Shown one piece after another: positions 43,319 to 52,526 of a stretch of DNA of 64,000 bases; the stretch's first letter is position 1; each line of letters opens with the position of its first letter. The notes beneath the pieces were generated by a model. That model was not told the DNA's origin and did no database searches. It saw only the letters and a program-made list of their open reading frames with translations. Source of the stretch: Bacteriovoracaceae bacterium (GTDB taxonomy: Bacteria; Bdellovibrionota; Bacteriovoracia; Bacteriovoracales; Bacteriovoracaceae); contig JAGLPP010000071.1 in assembly GCA_023137315.1 (NCBI GenBank), positions 1 to 64,000 of the forward strand, given 5' to 3'. A program made the position numbers and the translations under genes.

Positions 43319-45057
43319 AAAGAGACTTGTTTTATTTTATTATAATATTTGTTGTTTTTAGCCTTGCTGTAATAGTGGCCACAGGTTTCGATCCCGAGGT
43401 TTTGAAGGTTGATAAGGGATGTTATGGAAATAATACGGCCTCTGTTCTTGAAGACGGGGATCTCAATACAATTAATCAGGCACTTCCAAGGGATAGGTGG
43501 CTGGTTACAAAAACCTATAATCATCCTGATTTTCACGATCATGGGATAGCTACACTCTGGATTCCGTTTTTTGCTTATTGGAAGCTCCTTGAGGTGTTTG
43601 ATGTGGAACCAGGGGTGTATAAGTCCGAAAAATATGATGTAAGTCAGATTGTTGCAAATATTTTTTATGGAATGATATGTCTGGTTCTTATTTACAGATT
43701 CATGTTTTCATTTTTTGATGATAAGAGAAAAATACTGCTGTCAATTGGCACAGTATGTTTTGGAACATCATTTTACTGGTATTTTCTTTTTCATCCGGCA
43801 AATTCCGATATTACAATTACCATTCTTCCCGTCATCCTGGTAGGTCTGTATTTATATTTGCAAAATAGTGATAACAAATGGAAGTGGGGATTGTTCGGGC
43901 TGATTTTTGGATGTATGTCTATAATCAAGGTCAGCATGGTGTTTTATCTGTTGATATTGTTACATAATGTCGTCCTCTATTGGAGATACAATCCCTGGAA
44001 CACAGTTAAAGTCCGCTATCTGCCATTCGTATCTGGTTTTATTATATCGATCATACCTTTTTTGATTAATGAAAGAATAAAGTACGGCTTTTTTAATTAT
44101 GGCCATCTAAGCCTGTTTAACGAAAGCTATTATCTTTTGAAGGAGGTCGTTCTCGGGCCATCGGGTTATTTTTATGTTTCACCAATTTATTTTATTTTTC
44201 TCTGTTCTTTAATCATTTATCTCATTCGTCTTTGCAGGAATAAAAACAGTTTGAATACAGGGTTACACTCATTTTTTGCATTTTTGGGGATAGTCCTTGT
44301 GGTGAAAACACTTATTGAATCATTCACATTTGGTGGTAACGGCGGTCTTGGCGCCAGGCACTTTATAGTGGACACTTTTGTCTGTGTACTTTTTATACAT
44401 TTTGTTACAAAGAAACTGAAGTTTTATAAATTGTGGATTTTATATATTCCGGCAATCCTTTGGACGTTAATGGTATCCGTATGGTATTTTCATCATCTTC
44501 CAAATTCACCGGTTACGTGGGGTCAGAATTATATCGTCGATATGGATTTTTTCCGTCCGACAATTCTTTTGATGCTTGAGAGATTTTCGATTATCGTAGA
44601 TAACCTTGGATCATTATTATTCGCAGCTTTCAAGTATTCTCCGCTAATAGCTATTTCATCCTTTCTTGTTATCAAACTCTATAAAATGCCACGTAAAAAA
44701 GATCTTGAATACAAGGTCTTTAAGATTTTCGGGTTGTACATCTTTGGATGTTATCTTTTGATCACATGCCTCAATGTGGTTTTTAATTCTGAAAATGTGG
44801 AGCTGATGAAGCAGGACAATTTTTTTTCAAAAACAGTAGTTGCCGGCGGTGTGAACCTTTATTCCTATGATGAAAATGTTTCGTCCATGTTGCGAATGAG
44901 CCGTTATTTGTCGAAACGAGGTGATTTGGAAGGGGCAGAAAAAATTGAAAAAACAAAACAGAAGTATATCAAACAAATAATGGGGGAAATCCTTGTTGAC
45001 CCGGTTGGATTTAAAAAGAATCTTGAGAAGGAAATTTTAAGGCGTCCATTTAATTGA
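43315..45057 (+). CDS. Polytopic membrane protein, GT-C glycosyltransferase-like
   Basis: A 580-aa inner-membrane protein with about 10-11 hydrophobic segments. The first periplasmic loop (about residues 25-90) ends in NHPDFHDHGIATLWIPFFAYW, resembling the acidic/His first loop of GT-C enzymes (ArnT/PMT-like), which use polyprenyl-phosphate sugars. It overlaps the DegT gene by 4 bases (ATGA). The C-terminal 90 residues are soluble and contain EGAEKIEKTKQKYIKQIMG. A role in attaching a sugar to a lipid or protein at the periplasmic face is inference. Confidence 0.6.
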   Translation: MKRDLFYFIIIFVVFSLAVIVATGFDPEVLKVDKGCYGNNTASVLEDGDLNTINQALPRDRWLVTKTYNHPDFHDHGIATLWIPFFAYWKLLEVFDVEPGVYKSEKYDVSQIVANIFYGMICLVLIYRFMFSFFDDKRKILLSIGTVCFGTSFYWYFLFHPANSDITITILPVILVGLYLYLQNSDNKWKWGLFGLIFGCMSIIKVSMVFYLLILLHNVVLYWRYNPWNTVKVRYLPFVSGFIISIIPFLINERIKYGFFNYGHLSLFNESYYLLKEVVLGPSGYFYVSPIYFIFLCSLIIYLIRLCRNKNSLNTGLHSFFAFLGIVLVVKTLIESFTFGGNGGLGARHFIVDTFVCVLFIHFVTKKLKFYKLWILYIPAILWTLMVSVWYFHHLPNSPVTWGQNYIVDMDFFRPTILLMLERFSIIVDNLGSLLFAAFKYSPLIAISSFLVIKLYKMPRKKDLEYKVFKIFGLYIFGCYLLITCLNVVFNSENVELMKQDNFFSKTVVAGGVNLYSYDENVSSMLRMSRYLSKRGDLEGAEKIEKTKQKYIKQIMGEILVDPVGFKKNLEKEILRRPFN

Positions 45058-46342
45058 ATGTGCGTGAAAAGTAGCGGTTTAAAATTTCTGCGGCCCTTTT
45101 AATATCATGTTTTGAATTTTTATGATTAAGATCAATAAAAAAACAATTATTCTTGATAAATCGTGAGTCAGGAAGATCCTGATAATATCTGGAAAAAGCC
45201 TCTTCTTCGTTGCAAAGATTTAGTCCGTATCCGCCGGTATCAACACCCCTTCTTATTAAAAATAGTTGAAAGTGTTCAGGATCATCTACATATACCGGTA
45301 TCCTGAGCGCAAATTCAGTATCGTGGAAAAAAGATTTCGCAATATGAGGTTGAACCCTGTCGGTTATTGTATCCAGAAAAATATGTTTAAGCTGTTTTCT
45401 TTTTTTTACATTTTTATCCCAATTTGAAAAGCAGACAATTCCAAAATGGGCCATCCATGAATTAAAAAAGAAATAAAATTCTTCAGGGAAATTCTTTCTT
45501 AATACCGGGATATCATCGAAAAATACATCATCAGGATTGAATTTTGAAACCATATTGAGTTTGTGCAGATTTGAAAAACGCTCAGGGCTTAATATGGAAA
45601 TTAACAGAAGAAGCGGCCAGGTAAAAATTTTGAACACAACTTTTGATGTTAATATTTCAATTTTAATATTTTCGAAAATTTGTTTCAGAAAATATATTTT
45701 TTGTGGAGGATGAAGGCGGAAATTTTTGGATATATCTTTCATCTTATGCAGAAAATTGGGGTTGTTTACAGCGACGGCACCACCGAGAAGTGTTGAGATG
45801 TTTTTGCCTATTGAAAAGGAGATGATATTAAAATCTCCAAATGAGCCGACCTTTTGACTGCTAACGGAACATCCAATGATTTGCGATGTATCCTCAATAA
45901 GTATAAGTTCTTTCTGCTTGCAGTATTCTTTGATGTTGTTGATATCCGGGCAAAGTCCGCTGAGCCAGGTTACAAGGACAATATCATCTTTTTGATGATT
46001 TTTTTCCTTTAGCTTTTTCAAGCTGATTCCATGATTATCCGGATCCATGTCGACAAATACAGGATTATGTCCGGAGATAATTATTGCGTTTACTATATCC
46101 GGTATCGTAATGGGTGCCAGAAAAACGTTATGTTTACGCTCCAGTCCTAAACTTTTTAGAACGGCCAGAAGAGAGACCCTGCAAGTTGAAAACAAGAACA
46201 CATCATCAGCCTGAATGAACTTTTTTAATTTATCCTCAAATCTTGGCACATGACTGGTATTTTTCATTGAAGTGAAAATCAGTCGAAATAAAAAAATCAG
46301 AAGTTGATTAAACGGAATATAAAATCGGCCTCGAGCGAGCAT
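45050..46342 (-). CDS. DegT-like aminotransferase with hydrophobic insert (second copy)
   Basis: A 430-aa relative of the protein at 42005, with an N-terminal hydrophobic segment (FYIPFNQLLIFLFRLIF), DegT motifs (FLAPITIPDIVNAI, LILIEDTSQIIG) and the PLP lysine K180 in ISFSIGKNISTLLGGAVA. A second hydrophobic insert follows (ILTSKVVFKIFTWPLLLLIS). The pattern suggests a membrane-bound aminotransferase acting on lipid-linked or membrane-delivered sugars. ATG 46342 is preferred, with GGGG upstream; ATG 46354 is possible. It is convergent with the 43315 gene, with an 8-base overlap. Confidence 0.75.
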   Translation of the reverse strand: MLARGRFYIPFNQLLIFLFRLIFTSMKNTSHVPRFEDKLKKFIQADDVFLFSTCRVSLLAVLKSLGLERKHNVFLAPITIPDIVNAIIISGHNPVFVDMDPDNHGISLKKLKEKNHQKDDIVLVTWLSGLCPDINNIKEYCKQKELILIEDTSQIIGCSVSSQKVGSFGDFNIISFSIGKNISTLLGGAVAVNNPNFLHKMKDISKNFRLHPPQKIYFLKQIFENIKIEILTSKVVFKIFTWPLLLLISILSPERFSNLHKLNMVSKFNPDDVFFDDIPVLRKNFPEEFYFFFNSWMAHFGIVCFSNWDKNVKKRKQLKHIFLDTITDRVQPHIAKSFFHDTEFALRIPVYVDDPEHFQLFLIRRGVDTGGYGLNLCNEEEAFSRYYQDLPDSRFIKNNCFFIDLNHKNSKHDIKRAAEILNRYFSRTFN

Positions 46343-46406
46343 GTAAATCCCCATGGCATTATTTCATCACGTGTATTATAGTATAAATTGATTGCAGGTC
46401 AAATAT

Positions 46407-47414
46407 ATGAAACTGAATTTTATCCACTTATGCTTTAATCTTGTGCGAAAGATGAATCTGCCGCGCTCCCCAATAATCTGGAGCAGAATTTTGTTTTATT
46501 GGGTGGTGGTGAAACTTTCGTTTTTTTTAAAGACCATCAATTTGAGATTGCCGCCTTTAAATACACTTGTCTTTGTAACTTTGAGGTGCAATAAAGCGTG
46601 TTCTTTTTGTCATTATATTGATGGTCTTAATTGTGAGAATTCGGATGAATACGAAATGAATCTTGATACTTTTACAAGAATTCTTAATTCAAGGAAAATT
46701 TGTTCTGTGGGAAGAATTTGTTTTTATGGTGGGGAACCACTTTTAAACAGTGATATTTTTAAAATGATTGATCTGGCAAAATCAAGAAACTATATTACAT
46801 CAATTTTTACAAATGGATTGTTATTGGAAAAATACAAGGAGAAAATTCTTGAAGGAAATGTCGACTTTATCACAATATCCTATTATCAGGAGGATATTGA
46901 TAACATTTTTAATATTGTAAAGGAACTATCCCCTCATGTAGCAATTAATATCAGCTATATGGTGTCAGAGGGGCGTCTGGATGAATTACCCGTGGTATTT
47001 GAAAACTGTAATCTCATGGGTGTTGGAATGATTACGATTGAGAACTATTTGGAGAATGATCACCATAGTGAAATTCCGTTATGTGATCACTCTGAGCAAT
47101 TTTATTCAATGAAGAATGAGCTTACAATGAAGTATTCCGGGCATTATCTTATACGTTGGTCGGAACTTGCTTCAGATTGGAAGAAAAATCGTAAAATATC
47201 CTGTACCCATTTTTGGGATACGAGGGTAATTAATGCCAAGGGAGAACTGTTACCGTGCTGTCATTATCCTTTAAGTGAGTTTGATGACGGGGATGGTTTT
47301 TTAAATACGGATAAAATGAGATTTCTCAGAAAGTCTTTTAAGGATGGTAGACCGAACAGGCTATGTGAAAATTGTCATTTTCTTCAAAACTCAGAGTTGT
47401 GGTTTAAATTTTAA
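46407..47414 (+). CDS. Radical SAM/SPASM protein with hydrophobic N-terminal extension
   Basis: A 335-aa radical SAM enzyme. Residues 1-55 form a hydrophobic/amphipathic extension (ILFYWVVVKLSFFLKTINL) before the core, whose motif is CNKACSFCHY. FYGGEPLLNSDIFKMID follows. The C-terminus has a SPASM-like Cys set (CTHFWDTRVINAKGELLPCC, then CENCHFL). The extension suggests membrane attachment. ATG 46407 is chosen over TTG 46392. It is convergent with the next radical SAM gene (4-base overlap). The substrate is unknown. Confidence 0.8.
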   Translation: MKLNFIHLCFNLVRKMNLPRSPIIWSRILFYWVVVKLSFFLKTINLRLPPLNTLVFVTLRCNKACSFCHYIDGLNCENSDEYEMNLDTFTRILNSRKICSVGRICFYGGEPLLNSDIFKMIDLAKSRNYITSIFTNGLLLEKYKEKILEGNVDFITISYYQEDIDNIFNIVKELSPHVAINISYMVSEGRLDELPVVFENCNLMGVGMITIENYLENDHHSEIPLCDHSEQFYSMKNELTMKYSGHYLIRWSELASDWKKNRKISCTHFWDTRVINAKGELLPCCHYPLSEFDDGDGFLNTDKMRFLRKSFKDGRPNRLCENCHFLQNSELWFKF

Positions 47415-48451
47415 ATTTTATACAGGTCTTCTGATAAATTTTCACAATATCTGCAAACAGGGTCACATTCCGTGCCTTTTGAATTCATTTTTCTTCTAAG
47501 ATCAATATGAAATTTTCCATTCCAGGCATTGTCATCGAAAACGTTACCATGGATTGCCTCATTGGGGGCACGCATAAAGCAGGCACCAATGGCACCCTGA
47601 TTATCAAGGTGAACATAGTTTATTGGTTGGAGGCACTGTTTTTTTAGAATTTTTCGAGCTATTGGAAAAGGCCAGTCAATACGGATTTGATCCTTGTATT
47701 TTTTGTTGATGGCCGTTTTATAGCGGAAGAAATTTTTATCATCATCAAAAATGACCTTGTCCATATTTTCGCCGTAAGTTGGATAGAAATTGGACAAGCG
47801 AAGGTTGTTACATCCGATTTTCAGGCAGAATTCGATTGCCTTTTCAATCAGGGCCAAATCAGTTGCCTCAATAATTGTTTGTATCCAAAGGATGGATTTA
47901 TTCTTCATTGCGCTATAAACCAGTGCAACATCATTGTGGTTTGATTTATACAGGCTGAGTCCAAGAATATCCGGGGCAGTTTCCTGAAATTTTTCAAGTT
48001 TTGCCTCTTTGACAAGAGTTGCGTTTGTCACGACGGTTATAATTTTTTTTTGCGTTTTCATGAGTTCCAGTATCTTGAAAATATCTTTACATAAAAATGG
48101 CTCTCCACCGAGCAGACCGATTCTCAAGGCATTTTTGATAAATCCGGTTTCAGATAGTTTTTTGTAATCTTCGAGCGTAAGCTGGTATTTATATCCGTCG
48201 GGAGGGTTTAGATCATTTCCGATAAAACAGAACGGGCAATTGAGGTTACAGTTTTTGGTGGCATAAATAACAACATTGGCCGGTGTATGGGAGACAATCT
48301 CGTTTTTTAACAGACGGCATAATGTGTATTTAAAATAATTGATAAAAACCCGTAAATGTGGAGGTCTCATTACAAGTTTTAAAGCTGCACGAAAATATAT
48401 ATTAAATAACAGGTTCACGAATTTTCCCAAAATATACAAATATGATAGCAT
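47411..48451 (-). CDS. Radical SAM/SPASM protein with hydrophobic N-terminal extension
   Basis: A 346-aa radical SAM enzyme with core motif CNLNCPFC (ATKNCNLNCPFCFIGND), RIGLLGGEPFLCKDIFKI, and a SPASM-like C-terminus (CLQPINYVHLDNQGAIGACF, HGNVFDD, then CDPVCRYCENL). Residues 1-60 are amphipathic/hydrophobic, as in the neighbours at 46407 and 48461. The ATG at 48451 lies only 9 bases from the divergent gene's start at 48461, so both starts or their promoters must overlap. Its end overlaps the convergent gene by 4 bases. Confidence 0.8.
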   Translation of the reverse strand: MLSYLYILGKFVNLLFNIYFRAALKLVMRPPHLRVFINYFKYTLCRLLKNEIVSHTPANVVIYATKNCNLNCPFCFIGNDLNPPDGYKYQLTLEDYKKLSETGFIKNALRIGLLGGEPFLCKDIFKILELMKTQKKIITVVTNATLVKEAKLEKFQETAPDILGLSLYKSNHNDVALVYSAMKNKSILWIQTIIEATDLALIEKAIEFCLKIGCNNLRLSNFYPTYGENMDKVIFDDDKNFFRYKTAINKKYKDQIRIDWPFPIARKILKKQCLQPINYVHLDNQGAIGACFMRAPNEAIHGNVFDDNAWNGKFHIDLRRKMNSKGTECDPVCRYCENLSEDLYKI

Positions 48452-48460
48452 TGGTGCAGG

Positions 48461-49525
48461 ATGTTTAAAAGAAAAATGAGATACATATACTGGATCGTAT
48501 CCTTGATTTATTCAAGGATGGCAAGGCTTTGTTATTCTTTTGTAAGTCTGCCACCTCTTCGCATAAACATCATGCTTACCAAAAAATGCAACTCACGCTG
48601 TCATTTTTGTTACGTAAAAAATAGATTGAATACCACTGAATCCAATTCGTTAAGTGAGGAGGAATGGATAAAAATCATAGACAGAATACCAAAAAGTGCG
48701 GTTGTCGTAATCAGTGGAGGGGAGCCATTTCTTTCTCCTGTAATTTATCGCTTGATTGAGGAGCTTGATAGAAGGAAGATCATGGCATCTGTTACAACAA
48801 ACGGAACTGTGTTTTCCGAAAAGCAGCTTGAATTTTTAGTGGATAACAAGCTTACATATCTCATGTTTTCGGTGGATGGGATGAGGGATTACCACAATAA
48901 TGCGAGAGGGCACAAGGATGCTTTTCAAAAAATAATGAATTCAATTGAAGTTATTGAAAAAATTAAAAAAGAGAAAAATTCCCGATTTCCAATTCTGGCC
49001 TTCAAGGTTTGTATTCTTGAGGATAATTATGATGAGATACCAGAATTATTGAAATTGGCGGAGCAAAAAGTTTCTCATGTGGGTTTTTCATTACTTGTAA
49101 GCAATATTTTGCAAAATGGTTTTGTTCTTATTGATTCTTTGGTTGATCCGCTTCTTATGGAGGGAAATACACACTCTTATCCTGATGAATGTCTGGAAAA
49201 TATTAAATCAGCAATAGAGTATATCATGAATTTTAGTAAAACATCCGAGATGGAAATCGGCATAACACCAAAATCTTATTGTAAAAGGATTCTTGATCCT
49301 CGTTCCAATACCAGAATTAATAAATGTGCTCTTCCGTGGAGCGAGTTTTCCCTTTATTATGACGGAACTGTCACTCCATGCATAACATACAATTGTGGAA
49401 ATATCAGAAACATGGATTATGATGTAAACAAGGTTTTGAAAAGTCCGCGTTATAGAAAGTTTCTTACATACTATGAAAAAAATATGTCTGATGCCAGGCC
49501 ATGCGAAGCCTGTTGCCAGACATGA
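48461..49525 (+). CDS. Radical SAM/SPASM protein, copy A of a tandem duplication
   Basis: A 354-aa radical SAM protein with N-terminal amphipathic region (about residues 1-40), core motif CNSRCHFCYV, VVISGGEPFLSP and a SPASM-type C-terminus (CALPWSEFSLYYDGTVTPC, NCGNIRN, then ARPCEACCQT). It is about 85% identical, by eye, to the protein at 50044, and the bases before the start (TAGCATTGGT) are also shared. A recent gene duplication followed by divergence is implied. The start ATG 48461 has a poor ribosome site; ATG 48476 is an alternative. Confidence 0.82.
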   Translation: MFKRKMRYIYWIVSLIYSRMARLCYSFVSLPPLRINIMLTKKCNSRCHFCYVKNRLNTTESNSLSEEEWIKIIDRIPKSAVVVISGGEPFLSPVIYRLIEELDRRKIMASVTTNGTVFSEKQLEFLVDNKLTYLMFSVDGMRDYHNNARGHKDAFQKIMNSIEVIEKIKKEKNSRFPILAFKVCILEDNYDEIPELLKLAEQKVSHVGFSLLVSNILQNGFVLIDSLVDPLLMEGNTHSYPDECLENIKSAIEYIMNFSKTSEMEIGITPKSYCKRILDPRSNTRINKCALPWSEFSLYYDGTVTPCITYNCGNIRNMDYDVNKVLKSPRYRKFLTYYEKNMSDARPCEACCQT

Positions 49526-49528
49526 TTA

Positions 49529-49981
49529 TTACTTACGCAGGAATTTTACGATATTATTAACTTCCTTAAACAGTATTTTTCTGGATTCCGTTGGGATGGA
49601 ACAGAAACCTGCCAGAAGCATTTGAAAATTTTTTATTAAAAACGTTTTTGCCTGTGGAGTGCTGTACTTTGCCCTGGTAATGTTTCCATTAGTATCCTTT
49701 ATAAAATAAACAAGACCTACCCTGTCGATTGCAATTTTTTCGATACTGTTGTAATGATCCCATTCTAAAACTATTCGGGTGGTCTTTTTTTCCTTGAATA
49801 TGATATCGGTAGGTGTTTTTTCCGAGTAATATATTCGCCAGGATATTTTTTTATTGCTAATGGTGTACAAATCCCCACGTCTTAATTTAAATGTATAGGT
49901 ATCCGGGCAATTTGCAGTGGCAGCAGAATGAAATCCTTGCAGCAGAATAAACATGTAAAATACATAATTCCTTAATTTCAT
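49529..49981 (-). CDS. Small secreted protein between duplicated radical SAM genes
   Basis: A 150-aa protein with a signal peptide (MKLRNYVFYMFILLQGFHSA, cleavage near TAN-CPD). The mature part is beta-rich and basic (YTFKLRRGDLYTISNKKISW, VLEWDHYNSIEKIAIDRVG), without recognised motifs. It is antisense to its neighbours and lies between the two nearly identical radical SAM genes, suggesting that it was duplicated around or inserted there. ATG 49981 has AAGG 7 bases upstream; ATG 50008 gives an unlikely N-terminus. No family recognised. Confidence 0.6.
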   Translation of the reverse strand: MKLRNYVFYMFILLQGFHSAATANCPDTYTFKLRRGDLYTISNKKISWRIYYSEKTPTDIIFKEKKTTRIVLEWDHYNSIEKIAIDRVGLVYFIKDTNGNITRAKYSTPQAKTFLIKNFQMLLAGFCSIPTESRKILFKEVNNIVKFLRK

Positions 49982-50043
49982 GTGGTTGCCTTGATTCTTT
50001 TGATACAACTATACTATTATTAAGATTGTAGCATTGGTATTTG

Positions 50044-51108
50044 ATGTTAAAAAGAAAAATGAGATACATATACAGGATCATATCCCTGGTTTATTCCAGG
50101 ATGGCAAAGCTTTGTTATTCTTTTGTAAGCCTGCCTCCTCTTCGCATAAACATCATGCTTACCAAAAAATGCAACTCACACTGTCATTTTTGTTATGTAA
50201 AAGACAGATTGAATACCACTGAATCTGATTCGTTGAGTGAGGAGGAATGGGGAAAAATTATAGACAGAATACCTCGAGCTTCAGTTGTCGTAATAAGTGG
50301 AGGGGAGCCATTTCTTTCTCCCGTAATTTATCGCTTGATTGAGGAATTTAGCAGAAGGAAGATTATGGCATCTGTGACAACAAATGGAACCGTATTTTCC
50401 GAAAAGCAGCTTGAGCTTTTAGTGGACAACAAGCTTACATACCTCATGTTTTCGCTGGATGGGATGGGTGATTATCATAATAATACGAGAGGGCATAAGG
50501 ATGCCTTTCAAAAAGTAATGAATTCAATTGAAGTTATTGAAAAAATTAAAAAAGAGAAAAATTCCCGATTTCCAATCCTGGCCTTCAAGGTTTGTATTCT
50601 TGAGGATAACTACGATGAGATTCCGAAATTATTGAAGTTGGCGGAGCAAAAAGTTTCTCATGTAAGTTTTTCATTGCTGGTAAACAATGTTTTGCAACAT
50701 GGTTTTGTTTTTGTTGATTCTTTAGAGGATCCACTTCTTGTGGAGGGAAATACACATTCTTATTCTCGTGAATGTCTGGAAAATATCAAATCAGTGATTG
50801 AGTATATAATGAACTTCAAGAAAACATCAGACATTGAAATCAGTATATCTCCATCATCCTATTGTAAAAGTCTTCTTGATTCCAATTTTAGGGTAACACC
50901 GGGTAAATGTTCTATTCCATGGAGCGAATTTTCCCTTTATTATGACGGAACCGTTACCCCATGCATAACATACAATTGTGGAAATATCAGAAACATGGAT
51001 TATGATGTAAACAAGGTTTTAAAAAGTCCGCGTTATAGAAAGTTTCTTTCATACTACGAGAAGCAAATGCCTGGTGCCAGGCCATGTGAGGCCTGTATCC
51101 AGTCATGA
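50044..51108 (+). CDS. Radical SAM/SPASM protein, copy B of a tandem duplication
   Basis: A 354-aa close paralogue of the protein at 48461, with core CNSHCHFCYV, VVISGGEPFLSP and C-terminal CSIPWSEFSLYYDGTVTPC, NCGNIRN and ARPCEACIQS. Differences cluster in residues 200-290, the likely substrate-specific part, whereas the Cys and Gly motifs are unchanged. It overlaps the following B12-type radical SAM gene by 4 bases (ATGA). ATG 50044 is chosen; TTG 50041 is adjacent. Function is unknown, but the two copies probably act on related substrates. Confidence 0.82.
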   Translation: MLKRKMRYIYRIISLVYSRMAKLCYSFVSLPPLRINIMLTKKCNSHCHFCYVKDRLNTTESDSLSEEEWGKIIDRIPRASVVVISGGEPFLSPVIYRLIEEFSRRKIMASVTTNGTVFSEKQLELLVDNKLTYLMFSLDGMGDYHNNTRGHKDAFQKVMNSIEVIEKIKKEKNSRFPILAFKVCILEDNYDEIPKLLKLAEQKVSHVSFSLLVNNVLQHGFVFVDSLEDPLLVEGNTHSYSRECLENIKSVIEYIMNFKKTSDIEISISPSSYCKSLLDSNFRVTPGKCSIPWSEFSLYYDGTVTPCITYNCGNIRNMDYDVNKVLKSPRYRKFLSYYEKQMPGARPCEACIQS

Positions 51109-52526
51109 ATAATCCAATAACAAAAATAATCAATATGAGAGATTCTGTTGTTCTTTTAAATCCGCCAGGTAGCAAAAAATATTCGAGGGATTATTATTGC
51201 GGCCATGTGGTAAAGTCCAATTATTACTGGCCTCAAATTGATATTTTGGTTTTGAGTGGAATATGTGGAGTTGAATTTAATATTGTCGTGATTGATTCGA
51301 TTGTCGAGGGCCTTTCATGCGAGAAGGCCCTCGAACGGATTTTGAGGGCCGATCCTGTTGCTATAGTCTCACTTGCGTCTGGTGTTTCATGGGATGAGGA
51401 TATTGATTTTTTCAGAAAGATCAAGAAAAAAGCAAATTGTCCAATAATTATAACTGGAGATTATCCAAGGGGTGAATCGACCGGGGTTTTAAGGGAAAAT
51501 CCTGAGATTAATGCTGTTATTTTGGATTTTACAGATTGTGAAATAAACGAATTTATCAAGGGAACAAAAACCACCGATCTTAAAAATATTCATGTAAGAT
51601 CAGATAGCGTAAGGTCAAAAATCACGTTGACGGAAGGTTTCTCCTTTCCAATCCCAAGACATGAGCTTTTTCCGATAATGAAATACCATTATCCGTTTGC
51701 CATGTACCACCCGTTTTCGATGATAATGACCGACTATGGTTGTGCGTATGGATGTTCATATTGTTTTTATGAGAGGATCGGCAACAAAAAGAGGTCTTTG
51801 GATAATTTTGAAGAGGAACTTTTTTATTTAAAGAAATTAAATATCAAACAGCTAATTGTTCATGATTCCAGCTTCGCGTCCAATAAGAAACATGGACTTG
51901 AGGTATGTCGAATATTTAAAAAGTTTGATAATTACTTTTCATGGATTTGTGGAATGAGGGCGGATGATTTTTCTGAGGACATTATTCGGGAAATGTCCAG
52001 AACTGGTTGCATGGGTATAACCATCGGAGTTGAAACAAGTAATACCGGGTTACTCAAGAGCTTTAAAAAGAATCTTGACAGAGACATTGTGGTGAAGGCC
52101 TTTGCTCTCGCCAAAAAATATAATATAAAGACACTGGGACATTTTATAATCGGTCTTGAAGGTGAAACGGTTGAATCAATAAACAGGTTGATAGATTTTT
52201 CTGTTTTCTTAAATCCGGACTATGCGTCTTTTAATCTGGCAGCTCCGGTTTGGAATACATCGTTCCGTGAGCAATTATTACAATCAGGGCAATTCTCTTC
52301 TGAAAACATGCATGTTGATATTTCATGCAATTATCCTGTGTGGGATAATTCAAAAATTTCCAGGATTCAAATGGCAAGTCTGAAACGCAAGGCAATACGT
52401 TCGTTTTATTTGCGACCTGGTTATATATTAAGGCAATTAATAAATGTTAAGTCATTTTATCAACTTAAATCCCTTATAAGGGAGGGAATAGGCTTGATAA
52501 TTAATACCTGGATGAAAAATGAATAG
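51105..52526 (+). CDS. B12-binding-type radical SAM protein
   Basis: A 473-aa protein with an N-terminal cobalamin-binding-like domain (VVLLNPPGSKKYSR, then VDSIVEGLSCEKALERIL, VSLASGVSWDEDIDFF and CPIIITGD) and a radical SAM core with CAYGCSYCFYERIG (about residues 213-220), followed by GVETSNTGLLKSFKKN and HFIIGLEGETVES, typical of B12-dependent radical SAM methylases and related enzymes. The strict DxHxxG motif of B12-binding domains is not clear. It overlaps both neighbours (4 and 8 bases), so it is coupled to the copy-B radical SAM and the membrane protein. Confidence 0.8.
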   Translation: MNNPITKIINMRDSVVLLNPPGSKKYSRDYYCGHVVKSNYYWPQIDILVLSGICGVEFNIVVIDSIVEGLSCEKALERILRADPVAIVSLASGVSWDEDIDFFRKIKKKANCPIIITGDYPRGESTGVLRENPEINAVILDFTDCEINEFIKGTKTTDLKNIHVRSDSVRSKITLTEGFSFPIPRHELFPIMKYHYPFAMYHPFSMIMTDYGCAYGCSYCFYERIGNKKRSLDNFEEELFYLKKLNIKQLIVHDSSFASNKKHGLEVCRIFKKFDNYFSWICGMRADDFSEDIIREMSRTGCMGITIGVETSNTGLLKSFKKNLDRDIVVKAFALAKKYNIKTLGHFIIGLEGETVESINRLIDFSVFLNPDYASFNLAAPVWNTSFREQLLQSGQFSSENMHVDISCNYPVWDNSKISRIQMASLKRKAIRSFYLRPGYILRQLINVKSFYQLKSLIREGIGLIINTWMKNE

